Shown here piece after piece: positions 36,174 through 47,500 of a stretch of 64,000 nt of DNA. Location: contig OY726560.1 in NCBI GenBank assembly GCA_963383645.1, forward strand, positions 148,247,052-148,311,051, written 5' to 3'. The notes below the pieces were generated by a model, which was given only the letters and a program-made list of their open reading frames with translations, made no database searches and was not told the DNA's origin. The DNA is from Muscardinus avellanarius. Taxonomy: Eukaryota; Chordata; Mammalia; Rodentia; Gliridae. Made by a program: the position numbers and the translations under genes. How positions within the stretch are numbered: position 1 is the stretch's first letter; each line of letters opens with the position of its first letter.

Positions 36174-36391
36174 CCGGTTTCTATTTTAAAAGGCATTACC
36201 AGTTCAAGCTATTGCGCAGCTATACACTTGAATGAAGCAGGCTCTGGCCAGTCTCTGGACAGCAGTACTGTGGTCAAGACGAAAGGAGCAGCAGCAGTAG
36301 AGGGCTTCACAGTGTAACCAAAGACAAACCAAAACAAGCCCTCGAGCTTCATGTGCTTTGAGTCACTTGCTTTTCAAAATCCCTAATTTTA

Positions 36392-36531
36392 GGTCGAGGC
36401 TAAAGTATCACAAGTTTGAGGCCAGTCTGGGCAACTTAGCAGAGATACTTTCTCAAAATAAAAAATGAAAAGGGCTGGGAATGTAGCTCAGTGGGAGAGC
36501 ACCCCTGGGCTCAAGCCCCAGTACCATTTTT
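36392..36531 (+). mobile_element. SINE, mostly the ID-type half
   Basis: GGGCTGGGAATGTAGCTCAG with tRNA-like A- and B-box structure, preceded by a truncated B1-like half. Confidence 0.78.
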
Positions 36532-39369
36532 AAAACCACTAATTGTAGAGGTCACACAGCTAAGAAATGTTATTCATCTCCCACTGGCTTTGCTACAGAT
36601 GACACCTCTGGTGTGGGGGGTGATGGGCGTGACAGGACGTAACAACCGCTCTTTTAAGGCACCAACTCTTCCTGTGAGCCTAGGAATGTCCAGTGGGTGG
36701 CTGAAGCAGAGTACAGAGGCCGGGGTCTCCGCCTCCACACTGTACCTGTCTCCTTTGCTGCCTTAACCATTGGGTCAGGCTGTTTCTGCTCATGGATGTA
36801 GATGTTTCAGCAATTTGAAGTGTTTGCCTGGAACTGGAAGTAAAAGTTTAGTTGATCTGAAACTTCCCTAATTCATCTCCTTTCCCTTCAAAGCTAGAGA
36901 CACCGAGAAAAGAGTAACTAAGATATTTTCTTAGTTTACTGCGGCCTCCTGATCAACAGATTACCAACCAGTAGGTTTTGTCACATCCCGTTGCAGACCT
37001 CCAGAGAGGCACCCAGAAGTCTTTGGTCATCTCTTCTCTTCTAAGTCCCTTCTTCCCCCTTGCCTAAGGATGGAAGGAGCTTGAAACTAGCCTGAGTTAA
37101 GGTGGTTATTTCTGGACATTAGTCCAGTAATTTCTCACTTTGATGGCATTCCAAAGACATCCTTTTCAACAACTTGTCTTCGATTCATTGGACCCTTTTC
37201 AAGTGGTGAATAAACAGGTGAGTTTTGTAGCAATGGCACAGGGCACAGGCGGGGGCTCAATAAGTCATGTTGTAGAGGGGGATGAAGATGGTTGGCGGTG
37301 GCAGGGGATGCTCAGAACCCTGTAATTGGGAGCACCACGCAAGAGAACAGAGCTCAGGGCTGAGGCCAGAGCTAGGATACTGAGCAGCCCTTTGTTACAG
37401 CGTGGCCCAGCACTGGCCTGAACCGACATGCTGGGCAAGGCAGCACCATGTTGGCAACAAAGCTCAATCAATGCGATGTAGCTTCTGCAAACACTTGTCA
37501 CATCCAGCTCTGCACCCACCACCGTGCCAGGCACTAGGGTCAGAGGAAAGCAGAAGCCATCAATCTCACCCTTGAAAATGCAAGTATCAGGAAGTACTGC
37601 ACCCAAATAAATACCACCATGCTACATTCTACGTACACAAAGCAAGGACATTCTGGGCAACATGCCAGGGGGAGGGGAGAAGCATATGGGAAAGATGTCA
37701 CAGACGTGGTAGTCCTAGGGCACAGGCTTGAAGAAGACATTCTCCAGAGACTACAGGCTGGGAGGACAGCTGGGAGGGAGAAGAAATAAAGACTAGATAA
37801 GGTGGGTGAATAGAAACCGGACGATATGACGGCTCCACTCCCTAGTCAAAGACAACCTGTCTTGCCTTGCTCACCAGGCCAACAAACATGGTGATAACTG
37901 GGGAAGCATGATTTTAAAATAGAAAGGAAGCTGAGAAGGATGTACAGGTGTAACAGAAAAGAAGCCAGTGGGGAGGCTCCTCCAAGATGCTGGCCATACC
38001 AGCTGTTACGTAACCTGAGCCTCAGGGTGACCTAGGCCCAAGCAAACACAGGTGCAGGAGCGACCATATGCTCAGGGAGGCAGCTGATGGGTCTCAAGTG
38101 GAAGAAGAGACAAGTCCTTACCCTCTCCAACCACTTTGTTTCCTGGAATGTGCCCTTATATCACACATGTATCGGAGAAGACTCTCAGAAAGAGCATTGA
38201 GCTCTGAGACTGTCCCGTGGGCCTCGACAACTGATCAGTGTAGTGGCTGGGCACCCACTTCCTGGCACCAAAAGGAAGTCCAAGCTCAGTCGCAGATCTA
38301 CGCTCCATGGCCCAAACATGCTGGCCTAGGGAGATGGGGAGGCTGGGCCTCTCTGTGCTCACTCTGGGGTAGGTCTGCTGTGATAGTTAGGCTGGGGTCC
38401 TCTGTGGTTACACTAAGGTAGGCCTTACACAAATGGGATCAAGTCGCCAAATTTAAGGACTACTTGGAGCCAGTCTCATTAGGTTTTGTTTTTGTTCTGC
38501 TTTTAAATAACAACAGCAATGCATTGTTCAGAAAGTATGTGAATAAAATCTTTCAAGCAAGGAAAACTTGCCCTATTGTCATGGAGCTTCCAAGTGATTC
38601 CTAACATGTACATAGTTGCTAGGCGACCAATTCGTTTTGGAGTGGACTCCACCTCCCTTGTAGAACAGCACGTTATCAGAACCCATATGTCAGAACTTGG
38701 AGTAAGCTCCCCTTCCCCTCCCCTTGGGAATTTACTTCAAATATTATCAGACTTCCATATGTGAGTTATTGACTTCAGCCACTGGACTTCAAAATACATG
38801 CCCAAGTGTTTGATCAACCTTTTGAGAGCTTAGGGTATGGCGGGCAAGGCTCCCCCTGTGAGCTTTGGGGCCCTGCAGCCTCCCCACCCCCACCATGGGC
38901 ACCGCCCTCTGGCGCCCTGTGGGGTGTTCCAGGACCTTTGCTGTGGTGCTCAAGCCAGCTTCTCCCAAGAACCACTCGCATAAAGTTGCTCCTCAAACTG
39001 TAACGACACTTTCCTTTCCATACAGACCTTCGTTCATTCTGATTGATTAGTTGGGCATTAATAATTTTGGAAATTGCTCACTATGTGGTTAATGTACCTG
39101 GTCTATCAAGTGTCTTCCCTGGGAGGTTTATTCATGTTATCCCTCCCTTTAACTGTTATGAAAAAATTCACTTTGTATGGCAATAAACTGTGGGATTTGT
39201 GTGAAGTCACACTTTGATATTCTCCCTATTTCTAACATATGCAGCACAGATTAATATTCAGCTTATTATCAAAAAGCTCAGATTTATTTTAGCTCTCAGC
39301 TTCAGAGCCTTCAAGTCCTTGGTTGCTTGGCACTGTTGCTTTGGGCCTATGGTGGCACAGCATTTTATG

Positions 39370-39605
39370 GCAGGACCACAGAACAGAGGAGGCCTATTCT
39401 CCTTGTGGTAGCCAGGAAGCAAAGATGGAAACAGGGAGAGATTAGGGTCTCAATATCTCCTTTAAGGCCATACCCCCAATAACCTAACTTTTTTCCATTG
39501 AATCTCACCCCCTAAAGGTTCCACAATCTTCCAATATGCCACAGGGTGGGAACCACGTCTTCAGCACAGGTACCTTTAGGGAACATTTGAGATCCAAGTT
39601 ATAGC
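39370..39605. mobile_element. Ancient interspersed repeat, family not assigned
   Basis: The CCCCCAATAACCTAACTT, CCTAAAGGTTCCACAATC and GAGATCCAAGTTATAGCA blocks match the pattern of a widespread ancient mammalian repeat whose name I cannot assign confidently. Confidence 0.45.
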
Positions 39606-40703
39606 ACCAGAAAAACATCCAGCAAATTGTAGCCACATGATAATGAATGTGAATGAACAAACCAATATGCGAAGCATCTATCTGAAGACAGCAAGGAACT
39701 ACCCATTTTAGGAAGTGGTAGAAGCTTTCTGGAGGGGACTATGGGGGACCAAGAGAGATGATACCAGACATATAAGGGCAAGGATGAGAAGGATGGAGGG
39801 GAGAGGACAGATAGAGGAGAAATAAGATTCAAAGTCCTCAGATGCAAGAGAAGGAGGACCCAAGCCGCCTCAGCCCCTTGGATAGCTTCTGTGCCAACTG
39901 GCAGGCTTATGCAGGCCCTGACCCCACTTCCTGCCAACCATGTGCTTGGCAAATGAGTTTTCCCACAGGTGCTGCCCTTTTCTTCCTTCCCAAGGCAGAG
40001 AGCTGGCAGAAACTCAGTTTTTCTTGGTACCCCAGAGAGGGGCAGGCACCTGAGCTGGCCCTACCATAGGCAGGCAAGAAGGAACAAATACATGTCCCTG
40101 GGCTCAGCTGGCCTGCCTTGGGGCAGGAAGGCTCTGGGCCATTTAGGAACACCCAGAAGATCTTCCCCCAACCTCTGGTGATGGTGGCAGGGGCACTACC
40201 TACCTGTCCCTCTTCGAGGGGACTGATGCAGGAACAATGTTCCTATAACAGCCTAGATACTATCCATCTCACAGATCCACCAACAGACCTATGGTGTGAG
40301 AGACAAAAGCATCCTAGGACGTGGGACCCTAAGATCAAGGCTCCACTCTTCCATGCCCCTTGCACTAAGCCCCTTAACCTTTCTGTGCCTCTGTGGTCCC
40401 GGATGTAAAATGGGAATAAGCAAGGGTCTCTGTTTCTTCTTTGTCATATGACTCCAGAGTTTAGAGTTAATTGGTGCCATTTCTTTCTGAGGACACCTTT
40501 TGAACCATCCTCACCTAATTCCTTCCCCATACTCAGCTCTTTTTATAAACCCTGACACTCTTCTTGAGACTGTACTCTCCAGATGTGTCTGTTTGGCCCA
40601 TTTTTTTTTTTTACCTCCTAGATAATTTCTTATTCTCTTTAAAATGAAGACTTAAGTGATGGACTCCTTCAGGATGACTTTTGCTTGATTAAAAAGGTGT
40701 CGG

Positions 40704-40906
40704 GGCCGGGCGTGGTGCCGTACGCTTGTAATCCCCGCGCTTGGGAGGCAGAGACAGGAGGATCGCGCAGGTCCGAAGCCAGCCGCACGCGCTGGCTTGG
40801 GAGACCCTGTTTCCAAATAAAAATGTAAAAATAGGTCTGGGAGTGTAGCCCGGAGGTAGAAGGGCTTCCAGGAACCCCAGTACCACCAAAAAAAAAAAAA
40901 AAAGGT
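40704..40906 (+). mobile_element. Young-subfamily full-length SINE
   Basis: Begins GGCCGGGCGTGGTG and ends AACCCCAGTACCACC plus poly(A). The target-site duplication AAAAGGTGTC flanks it on both sides. It is among the least decayed copies in the window. Confidence 0.92.
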
Positions 40907-42879
40907 GTCAGGACTTCTCTAGGTTTCAGCCTCCAAACTTTCTTACAGGATCCCAGATTTGAAGATGACCTTGGAAGTAGCCTACCCAAGTGAACATATA
41001 CCTAAAGGTTAACTTCTGCCCCTCTACTCATGCCACAATTTCATTGAATTGAGGCAGGGAGCTCACTCTGCCCCAATAAAACTCTGTTCTATCTTCCAGT
41101 GAGTCCTATCTTAGGAAAGAGTTTTCTTATATGGATAGCTATACCTCAGTAAGACCCCTCAAGAGCAGGGTGACCATGACCTGCCCTTGTCTTTCAGAAA
41201 AGAGCTGGTGACCTAAAAATAATAAGACTCCCTTCTCATCTAGAGAAACTGCAACCTTCTTCTGCCTAGTGTTGGTCTCGGGGAAGGTCTTGGCCAGATG
41301 AAACATCACTTGTCCTGCAGGAGAAAAGCTGTCCCTGGATTTCTTGACTAAACTGTGGGTGGAACCAGATGAGCATGCATGATGGGCAACTCACAGACAA
41401 TCTGATTTCAGCTAAACCTTTGCAAAAGCCACAATAGAGTCACAGAGTAGGTTGGCTGCTATGAGTAGGGGTGGCAAAACCAATATTCATACAACTACAG
41501 AAAGCAAATCCCTTCCTCGTGAAAACAAAAATTCTCATTGGAAATAGAGCCTGCAGTCAGGAAAGTAAGGTGCCCTAGATTTAGCTAAGCCTTGAAAATG
41601 GACCACAGAACTCTGAATGACAGCAATCATACTATTTCATGCTGGGGTACAGACTGCCAACTCAACAGAGTCATTGGAGAGGCTGTTTACAGAGCTGAAG
41701 ATAGAGTTGAGGAAAGCAGCCAGCCATGAAGAAACAGACAGGAATCAGCACTGTCACAAGCTCTTTTTGTCTCATAGACTGAAGCAGAGGGAGAATCTGT
41801 GATAAGCCTGAGAAGAGCTGGGACAAAGGAGGCATTTGAGGAAGGGGGAGCGCAGCCCTTGGGGAAGAAGTAGAGATTCTGTCAATTCAGTACAGAAGGG
41901 CTGGGGCCTGGAATAAAGTACTCCAGCCTCTTCCTGCTCCCATCTTCTCACCTGCTGGTGCCGGCCATTGGCTAAACCCAACCAGAAAGACAGGATAAGT
42001 CACCCAGGGAGGCAGTCTCAGAGGCAGCCTAAGGCAGAGCGTGGGGAGGAAGTAGCAGGAGGCCAGATCTGAAGGCACAGCTGGGAGTTCTCCAGCTGTA
42101 CCAACCCTAGGTGTCAGTAACTTTTAATCCTCCACTCCTATACCCAGCACATATGTATTAGTCATCAACTACATCCCCGGTGCTGTGATAGGTTCCAGCA
42201 ACATGGCAATGACTACATAGACCTTGACCCTGCTATCGAGACAAGATTTAAAAATCAATGACTACAGAAATATAATTATCAGTTGGGATTTTAGGAAGAA
42301 GAGAAAGAATATGTAAAGAACCAAGACAGGCACTTTCAAGGAGTTTGGTGAGCAAGGGACAGGCACTGGTGAGGCCAGGAGGGAGGTAAAATCCAAGTAA
42401 CATCGTACCCTTAGGCCACTTTGAGGAGCAGTGGGCCGTCACTGGCCCCATGCCATGGGTCTAGGTTTCTATTTTATCTGACTTGTCATTTCAGTCTCCT
42501 CCACGGAGACACTTATGAGAAAGCACATCAGGCCTTGGACTCGCCCTCTTCCCTTGCTGCAGAAGACGTCCAGGGCAGCAGGTGGCCACGTTAGGCCTCA
42601 GATTCACTTAGGCACGAGTGACCACATTTAGGGTTCCTGTCACTTTGCCAGTTTAAACCGTGGCTTTTCTCAAGTCCACTCAAGATGGGAAGTTCATATC
42701 TTGGCCTCCATCAACTGCACATTGCTCATATCCAGCTTTGTGGTTCTCCAAAGGAGTCTCACACACACAAGCAGCATGCATGCTTTCAAGCACACACATG
42801 GGAGCCACTTTTCTTCACTGAAAATCTCAGGAAACTGCTGGCAACCTCAGAACTTCTGGGATTGATCAAAGGGCAGCAG

Positions 42880-43470
42880 GGGAACATGGAACACCTGGAA
42901 CGCACATTCAACTGCTGCTCGTTGGAGTTCACGCCATTTCAACCATCTTGGAAAACGACTCAGCAGTATCTTGTAAAGTCATGCCTCCATGCACACCAGG
43001 ACCTTTGCAATTCTCCTGGGCACAAGCCCAAGAGACATGAGCACATGCATCTAGCAGAAGATCTATGTTAGACTAGAATGGCCCCCAACTGGAAAGAACC
43101 TACATATGCACAAATAGCAAAATGGACCAGCAAATTGCCACCTATTTCTCTGAAAAATGTATTTTACAGAAATATATCAGTTCTATGTAGCAGTAAAAAA
43201 AAAAAGAACCAACTACTAATATAAGTAATAACATAGGTGACTCTCCAAAATGCATAAAATAAAATATATTGGATTACAAATGAAATCACCCAAAATGTCT
43301 TGGGCGAACCAAGGCAAGACACTAGAGCACATAAACTATATCATTCCGTTTACCTGAAATTCTAGAGCAGACAGAAATAGAGATAGAAGTCAGAGTCTAT
43401 GTAGTGACCAGAGTGGTGGTAGAATCATGACAGAAAATTCTGGCTGTTGGAAATCGTGATGCGGGGAGTA
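42880..43470 (+). mobile_element. L1M-type 3' end
   Basis: Old L1 3' region in sense: the CATCTTGGAAAACGACTCAGCAG block, CCCAACTGGAAAGAACC, then the GTAGCAGTAAAAA and ATTCTAGAGCAGACAGAAATAG parts. A short related block recurs at about 46670-46715. Confidence 0.75.
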
Positions 43471-44160
43471 TCCATAAATTTGTCAAAACTCATTAAACTG
43501 TACTTAAGTTTTAAACTAAGATCTATGTTCTTTGGTGTATCTAAATTACATGCCAGTTGTAAACATGGCAGGATAGCATCTGGCTATTCACCCAGGTTCT
43601 CTTCTTAACAGCGAAGAGAAGAAAACATTTCCACCTCTAATCTCCAGATCAAAGTACAGTTGGTACAGCACAGAAGTGCTTTTAAAATAGCCTATATTAT
43701 TCTTAAACAAAGCTCTATGTGAGCAATGCTTGCTTTATCCATGTGAATGTCTCAGCCAGCAGGGCTGCCTTAGTTTCTAGCCTCTCTAGGTTCACTGGGG
43801 CCATCCACTTCATCCCTCAAGTAAGTGAGGTATGCATCCTTACAAATACACACTTCTCTTAAATGGGGAGTTCCAAGATCCCCAAGCTGAGCAATATGTC
43901 AAGAGCAACAGGACAGTGGGATGACTTTGAGGTACCTGTGTCCAAAGGGATTTTGATTGGGAGATGCTACAGCCTGGTGTCCCCCTATTATTACATTGGG
44001 AACACAATCTTTTGGCAACCAGATCTGAAAACTCAGATTAACAGAGCCCTGTGCTGTCCCCAGGGTTAATCTTCCTTTCCTCCGGCATCCTGGGTGTACC
44101 TGCTCTATGTGTTTATGATAACTGAGGTTCAAAGTACGCATGTGCAGCCCTATCTCTCCT

Positions 44161-44176
44161 GACCTGAATTTTCCTC
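44161..44176 (+). promoter_or_regulatory. PNLIPRP2: PTF1-like bipartite site upstream of PNLIPRP2
   Basis: GACCTG followed closely by TTTTCCTC resembles the pancreatic consensus element (CACCTG plus TTTTCCC) that binds the acinar PTF1 complex. The first E-box base is mismatched. It lies about 28 bases upstream of the TATA box. Confidence 0.45.
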
Positions 44177-44203
44177 AGAGGAGTCCAAAGGATAAAGGCT
44201 GGT

Positions 44204-44210
44204 TATAAAA
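44204..44210 (+). promoter_or_regulatory. PNLIPRP2: TATA box of PNLIPRP2
   Basis: TATAAAA about 30 bases upstream of the inferred transcription start. The sequence GGCTGG-T-TATAAAA is similar to the PNLIPRP1 box. Confidence 0.8.
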
Positions 44211-44234
44211 GGCCATGGCCAACCTGCTGAGCCT

Positions 44235-44258
44235 GAGTGCAAGCCCCACTGCAGTACA
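44235..44258 (+). other. PNLIPRP2: PNLIPRP2 non-coding exon 1
   Basis: The start is inferred from the TATA position. The end is set by the GTAAGT donor at 44259. As in PNLIPRP1, exon 2 begins with the start codon. Confidence 0.65.
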
Positions 44259-44591
44259 GTAAGTCACGGCCCCACCTGGACAGGTTGCCTAGCAGGGCTG
44301 GGTCACTGCAGGCTGCTGGGAGATGGCATTCAGAAGCAGGGAGCCACCACAGGGATTAGACTCTGAGTCTGGGGTCCCAGGGAGGTGCTTCTGGGCTTCC
44401 TGAGCCTTGCGAGGCCTCGTCATCAATGTCTTTAGCCAGATAAAGAGCCCCTGAAGCCCAAGCCTCCAGGGCCCTGTTCCTTCACCTTCCCATATTTGCT
44501 CCAGAGCTTCTGCCCAGTCTGGGTTCTGCCCTACCAGCCTCACACCTGCGTCCCCGGGTGACAGTGTGTGTGTGTGTTTTCTTCCATGCAG

Positions 44592-47500
44592 ATGCTGCTG
44601 TCCTGGACCATCGGCCTTCTCCTGTTGACCACTGTCAGAGGTGAGGATGCTGCCACCATCCCTATAGGGAGAAAGTGACAGCCTGTGTTAGGTATCATAG
44701 AAATATAGGGGCTAGGTATCATAGATCTACAGGTTCTAGGTATCATAGAAAGATAGGGACTAGAAATCATAGATATACAGGTGCTAGGTATCATGGAAAT
44801 ATAGGAACTAGATATCATAGATATGTAGGTGCTGGGTATCATAGAAGTACAGGGACTAGCCGGGTGTGGTGGCACATGCTTGTAATCCCAGCATTCGGGA
44901 GGCTGAGACCAGAAGATTGTGGTTCGCAGACAGCCTCAGCTACTTAGTGAGGCCCTCTGCAACTTAGTGAGACCCTGTTTCAACAAAAATAATACAAAAT
45001 AGGGCAAGGAGTATAGATTGGAGGTTGAATGTCCCTGGGTTCCATCCCAGACCCACAAAAAAATAAATATAGGGACTAGGTATCATAGATATACAGGTAT
45101 TAGGTATCATAGAAATATAGGCTGGGTATCATAGAAATACAACTGCCTCATAAGTGTTTGCTATTAGTTGATATTTGATATGTAAAGGCCCAAGTGAGGT
45201 TTTCCTACAGGAGTTGTCTTAAGGCAGTGGTTATAGATCAGACATTGCCCAACTTGTTTATAACAAGGGGTACTTATTAAACATGCTGTTTCCAAGGCAC
45301 TCAGACCCTTTGAATTAGAGTCTCTCAGGGCAAGGCCTGGGCGTGTGTCTATGCAATGAAAATCTTCACCTTCAGGTGATTTTTAGCACCACCGAAGTTT
45401 GGAAAGGGCTGATGACAAAGATAAAGACTAGTCTCAGCCTCAGCCAGCCCTGGGCTCCTTCCCGAGGAGCCTCCCTGCAGAGATGACAGTGCGCCTTCCC
45501 AGAAACTCACTAGGGTTCCGGTTGTTGTTCTTCCTGCCCCAGGAAAAGAGATCTGCTATGAACCTTTTGGCTGCTTTTCCGATGCATCACCATGGGCAGG
45601 GACCCTCCAGCGGCCTATAAAGATACTTCCCTGGTCTCCCCAAGACATTAACACCCGATTTCTTCTGCACACAAATGAAAATCCAGACAACTACCAGGTA
45701 AGAGTGGCCATGAGATGGTGGAGGGAGGGGTCTGAACCCCACACGGGAGCTGTCACGTGGCTTTCTGAGGCATAATCCTTGGAATTCATTCATAATTCTT
45801 GGAAGTCATAATTCCAAGGCATAAAACTGCCTCGGAACTTTCCACGGATGCTGTCCCACTAATGATAAACCTAGAGCCATCTTGGCTCTAGAGATTATAA
45901 TAATCCCTGAGTATCTGACAAAATCTACAGATGCCTAATCCACAAACATACACATTCACATACACTGGGGCACAGAGATCTCCAGGGGCTGCCCCGGCAT
46001 TCAGCACCCTGTTCCCTGAGAGGACGAGAGGATGAGCAGCATTTATGGATAAGCCCAGGTGTGCCCCTAGCAAAGTCCTATTTCCTTTCTACATCGGGCA
46101 ACAGAGGAAGAGAAGTCCCTCCGTATTGGGGTAAGAAGCTGTAAGTCCTTCCCCAGGAGCTAGAAGACAAGTGGATCGGGGAGGACAATTAACCATGAAA
46201 GATAAAAGATGAGCACCTTTGGTGCAACCTTCTGAGCCAGATGGAAGGCTTGCCAGATGGAAGCAGGCAGCCACTAGTGACAAGATGGTTTCAAGAATGA
46301 TAATGCTAAGAATTCAGGCAGTTGGCAGCTCCAGTCCCTGACAGAGTTTAGAGGGCCAGCTATCTGTCCCTAGGTCCCTGAGGTCCCCCACTGTGGGACT
46401 CCACATGGCAAATATTTCACGGGATGCCCCCAGCCTGGAGTCTGGATGGACAAAGTTACTGTGTGATCCTTCTGATGTCTTGTCCTGGCAACTGGCAGGA
46501 GGAGGATGGAGAAACCCTGTGGCCCAGGAGTCTGTTCTAAAGTCTTGTGGCACCGCTGAGCTATATCTGCCCTCACCTACTGCTTCTGGCCAGGGGTTCT
46601 TCATGTCTCCTGCGCCAGAGGCCTCTGGTCACCAGGGGAAGCCTACGGACCCCTTCTCAGGACAACATTTTTAAAATGCATAAAATAAAACATATTGGAT
46701 TACAAATGAAATCGCTTTATTAAAAACCAGTTAGCAGACCATTAAAAATATCTAAGTATGGAACATGGTATCATATGTGCTGCTGTACCATCTGACTGAA
46801 TAGACTTAAGGGTTGATGTAACAATGACTATCATTTAAAATGGTCATAAAGGACACTTTGGGATGTCTGTAACAATTATAACGTGACACAAAAACATCAG
46901 CTGAGGACAGAGTCACAGGTGTTGCTAATTCCATTGTGTTTTGTTGCCTGGCTTTGTGATCAACAGAAATACTAGATTTTGGATACAGGTACAAGAAAAT
47001 AGGAAGTGTTGAACTTGAATTCTAGCCACAATCCCAGGTCAGGAACACCTCAGAGTCCGACCTGGACACTGCGGGGGTTGGACCTGTGATCTCGGTCATA
47101 CCGGGACTGGTGCTAGCAGGTGTGGAAAGGCCAACAATTCAACTTCATCTCTTCTGATTCAACCAGCTGATCAGTGCCTTCGACCCAGACACCATCGAGG
47201 CTTCAAACTTCCGGCTGGACCGCAAGACTCGCTTCATTATCCACGGCTTCATCGACCATGGGGAGGACGACTGGCTGTCGGACATGTGCAAGGTAGGGGT
47301 CCTCCTCCTCACCTGGCCACGCCCTGATGAGACCAGCACCCTGGACACAGGTTCAGATACTGCACCCCTGGCATCCCAGGATCAAGAAAGGAAATATTCC
47401 AGGGAGAGAGGATTCCTTCGCAAAGCCACCAGGGAAAGCCTGGTTCCCCCTGTACACCCTCTTTCAGCCCACTATCTCCTGTGAGGCTCGAGGTACCCAG

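Larger units (their letters stand above)
35190..44150. other. Intergenic region between PNLIPRP1 and PNLIPRP2
   Basis: No gene is visible. It contains the SINEs at 35995, 36392 and 40704, an L1 3' end at 42.9-43.5 kb, ancient repeat pieces near 39370-39600, and otherwise unique-looking sequence. Short open frames show no family features. Confidence 0.6.

Noticed and set aside
38580..39200. Possible solitary LTR between the two lipase genes
   Set aside because: Promoter-like and AATAAA-like pieces are present, but no paired ends, target-site duplication or recognisable family.
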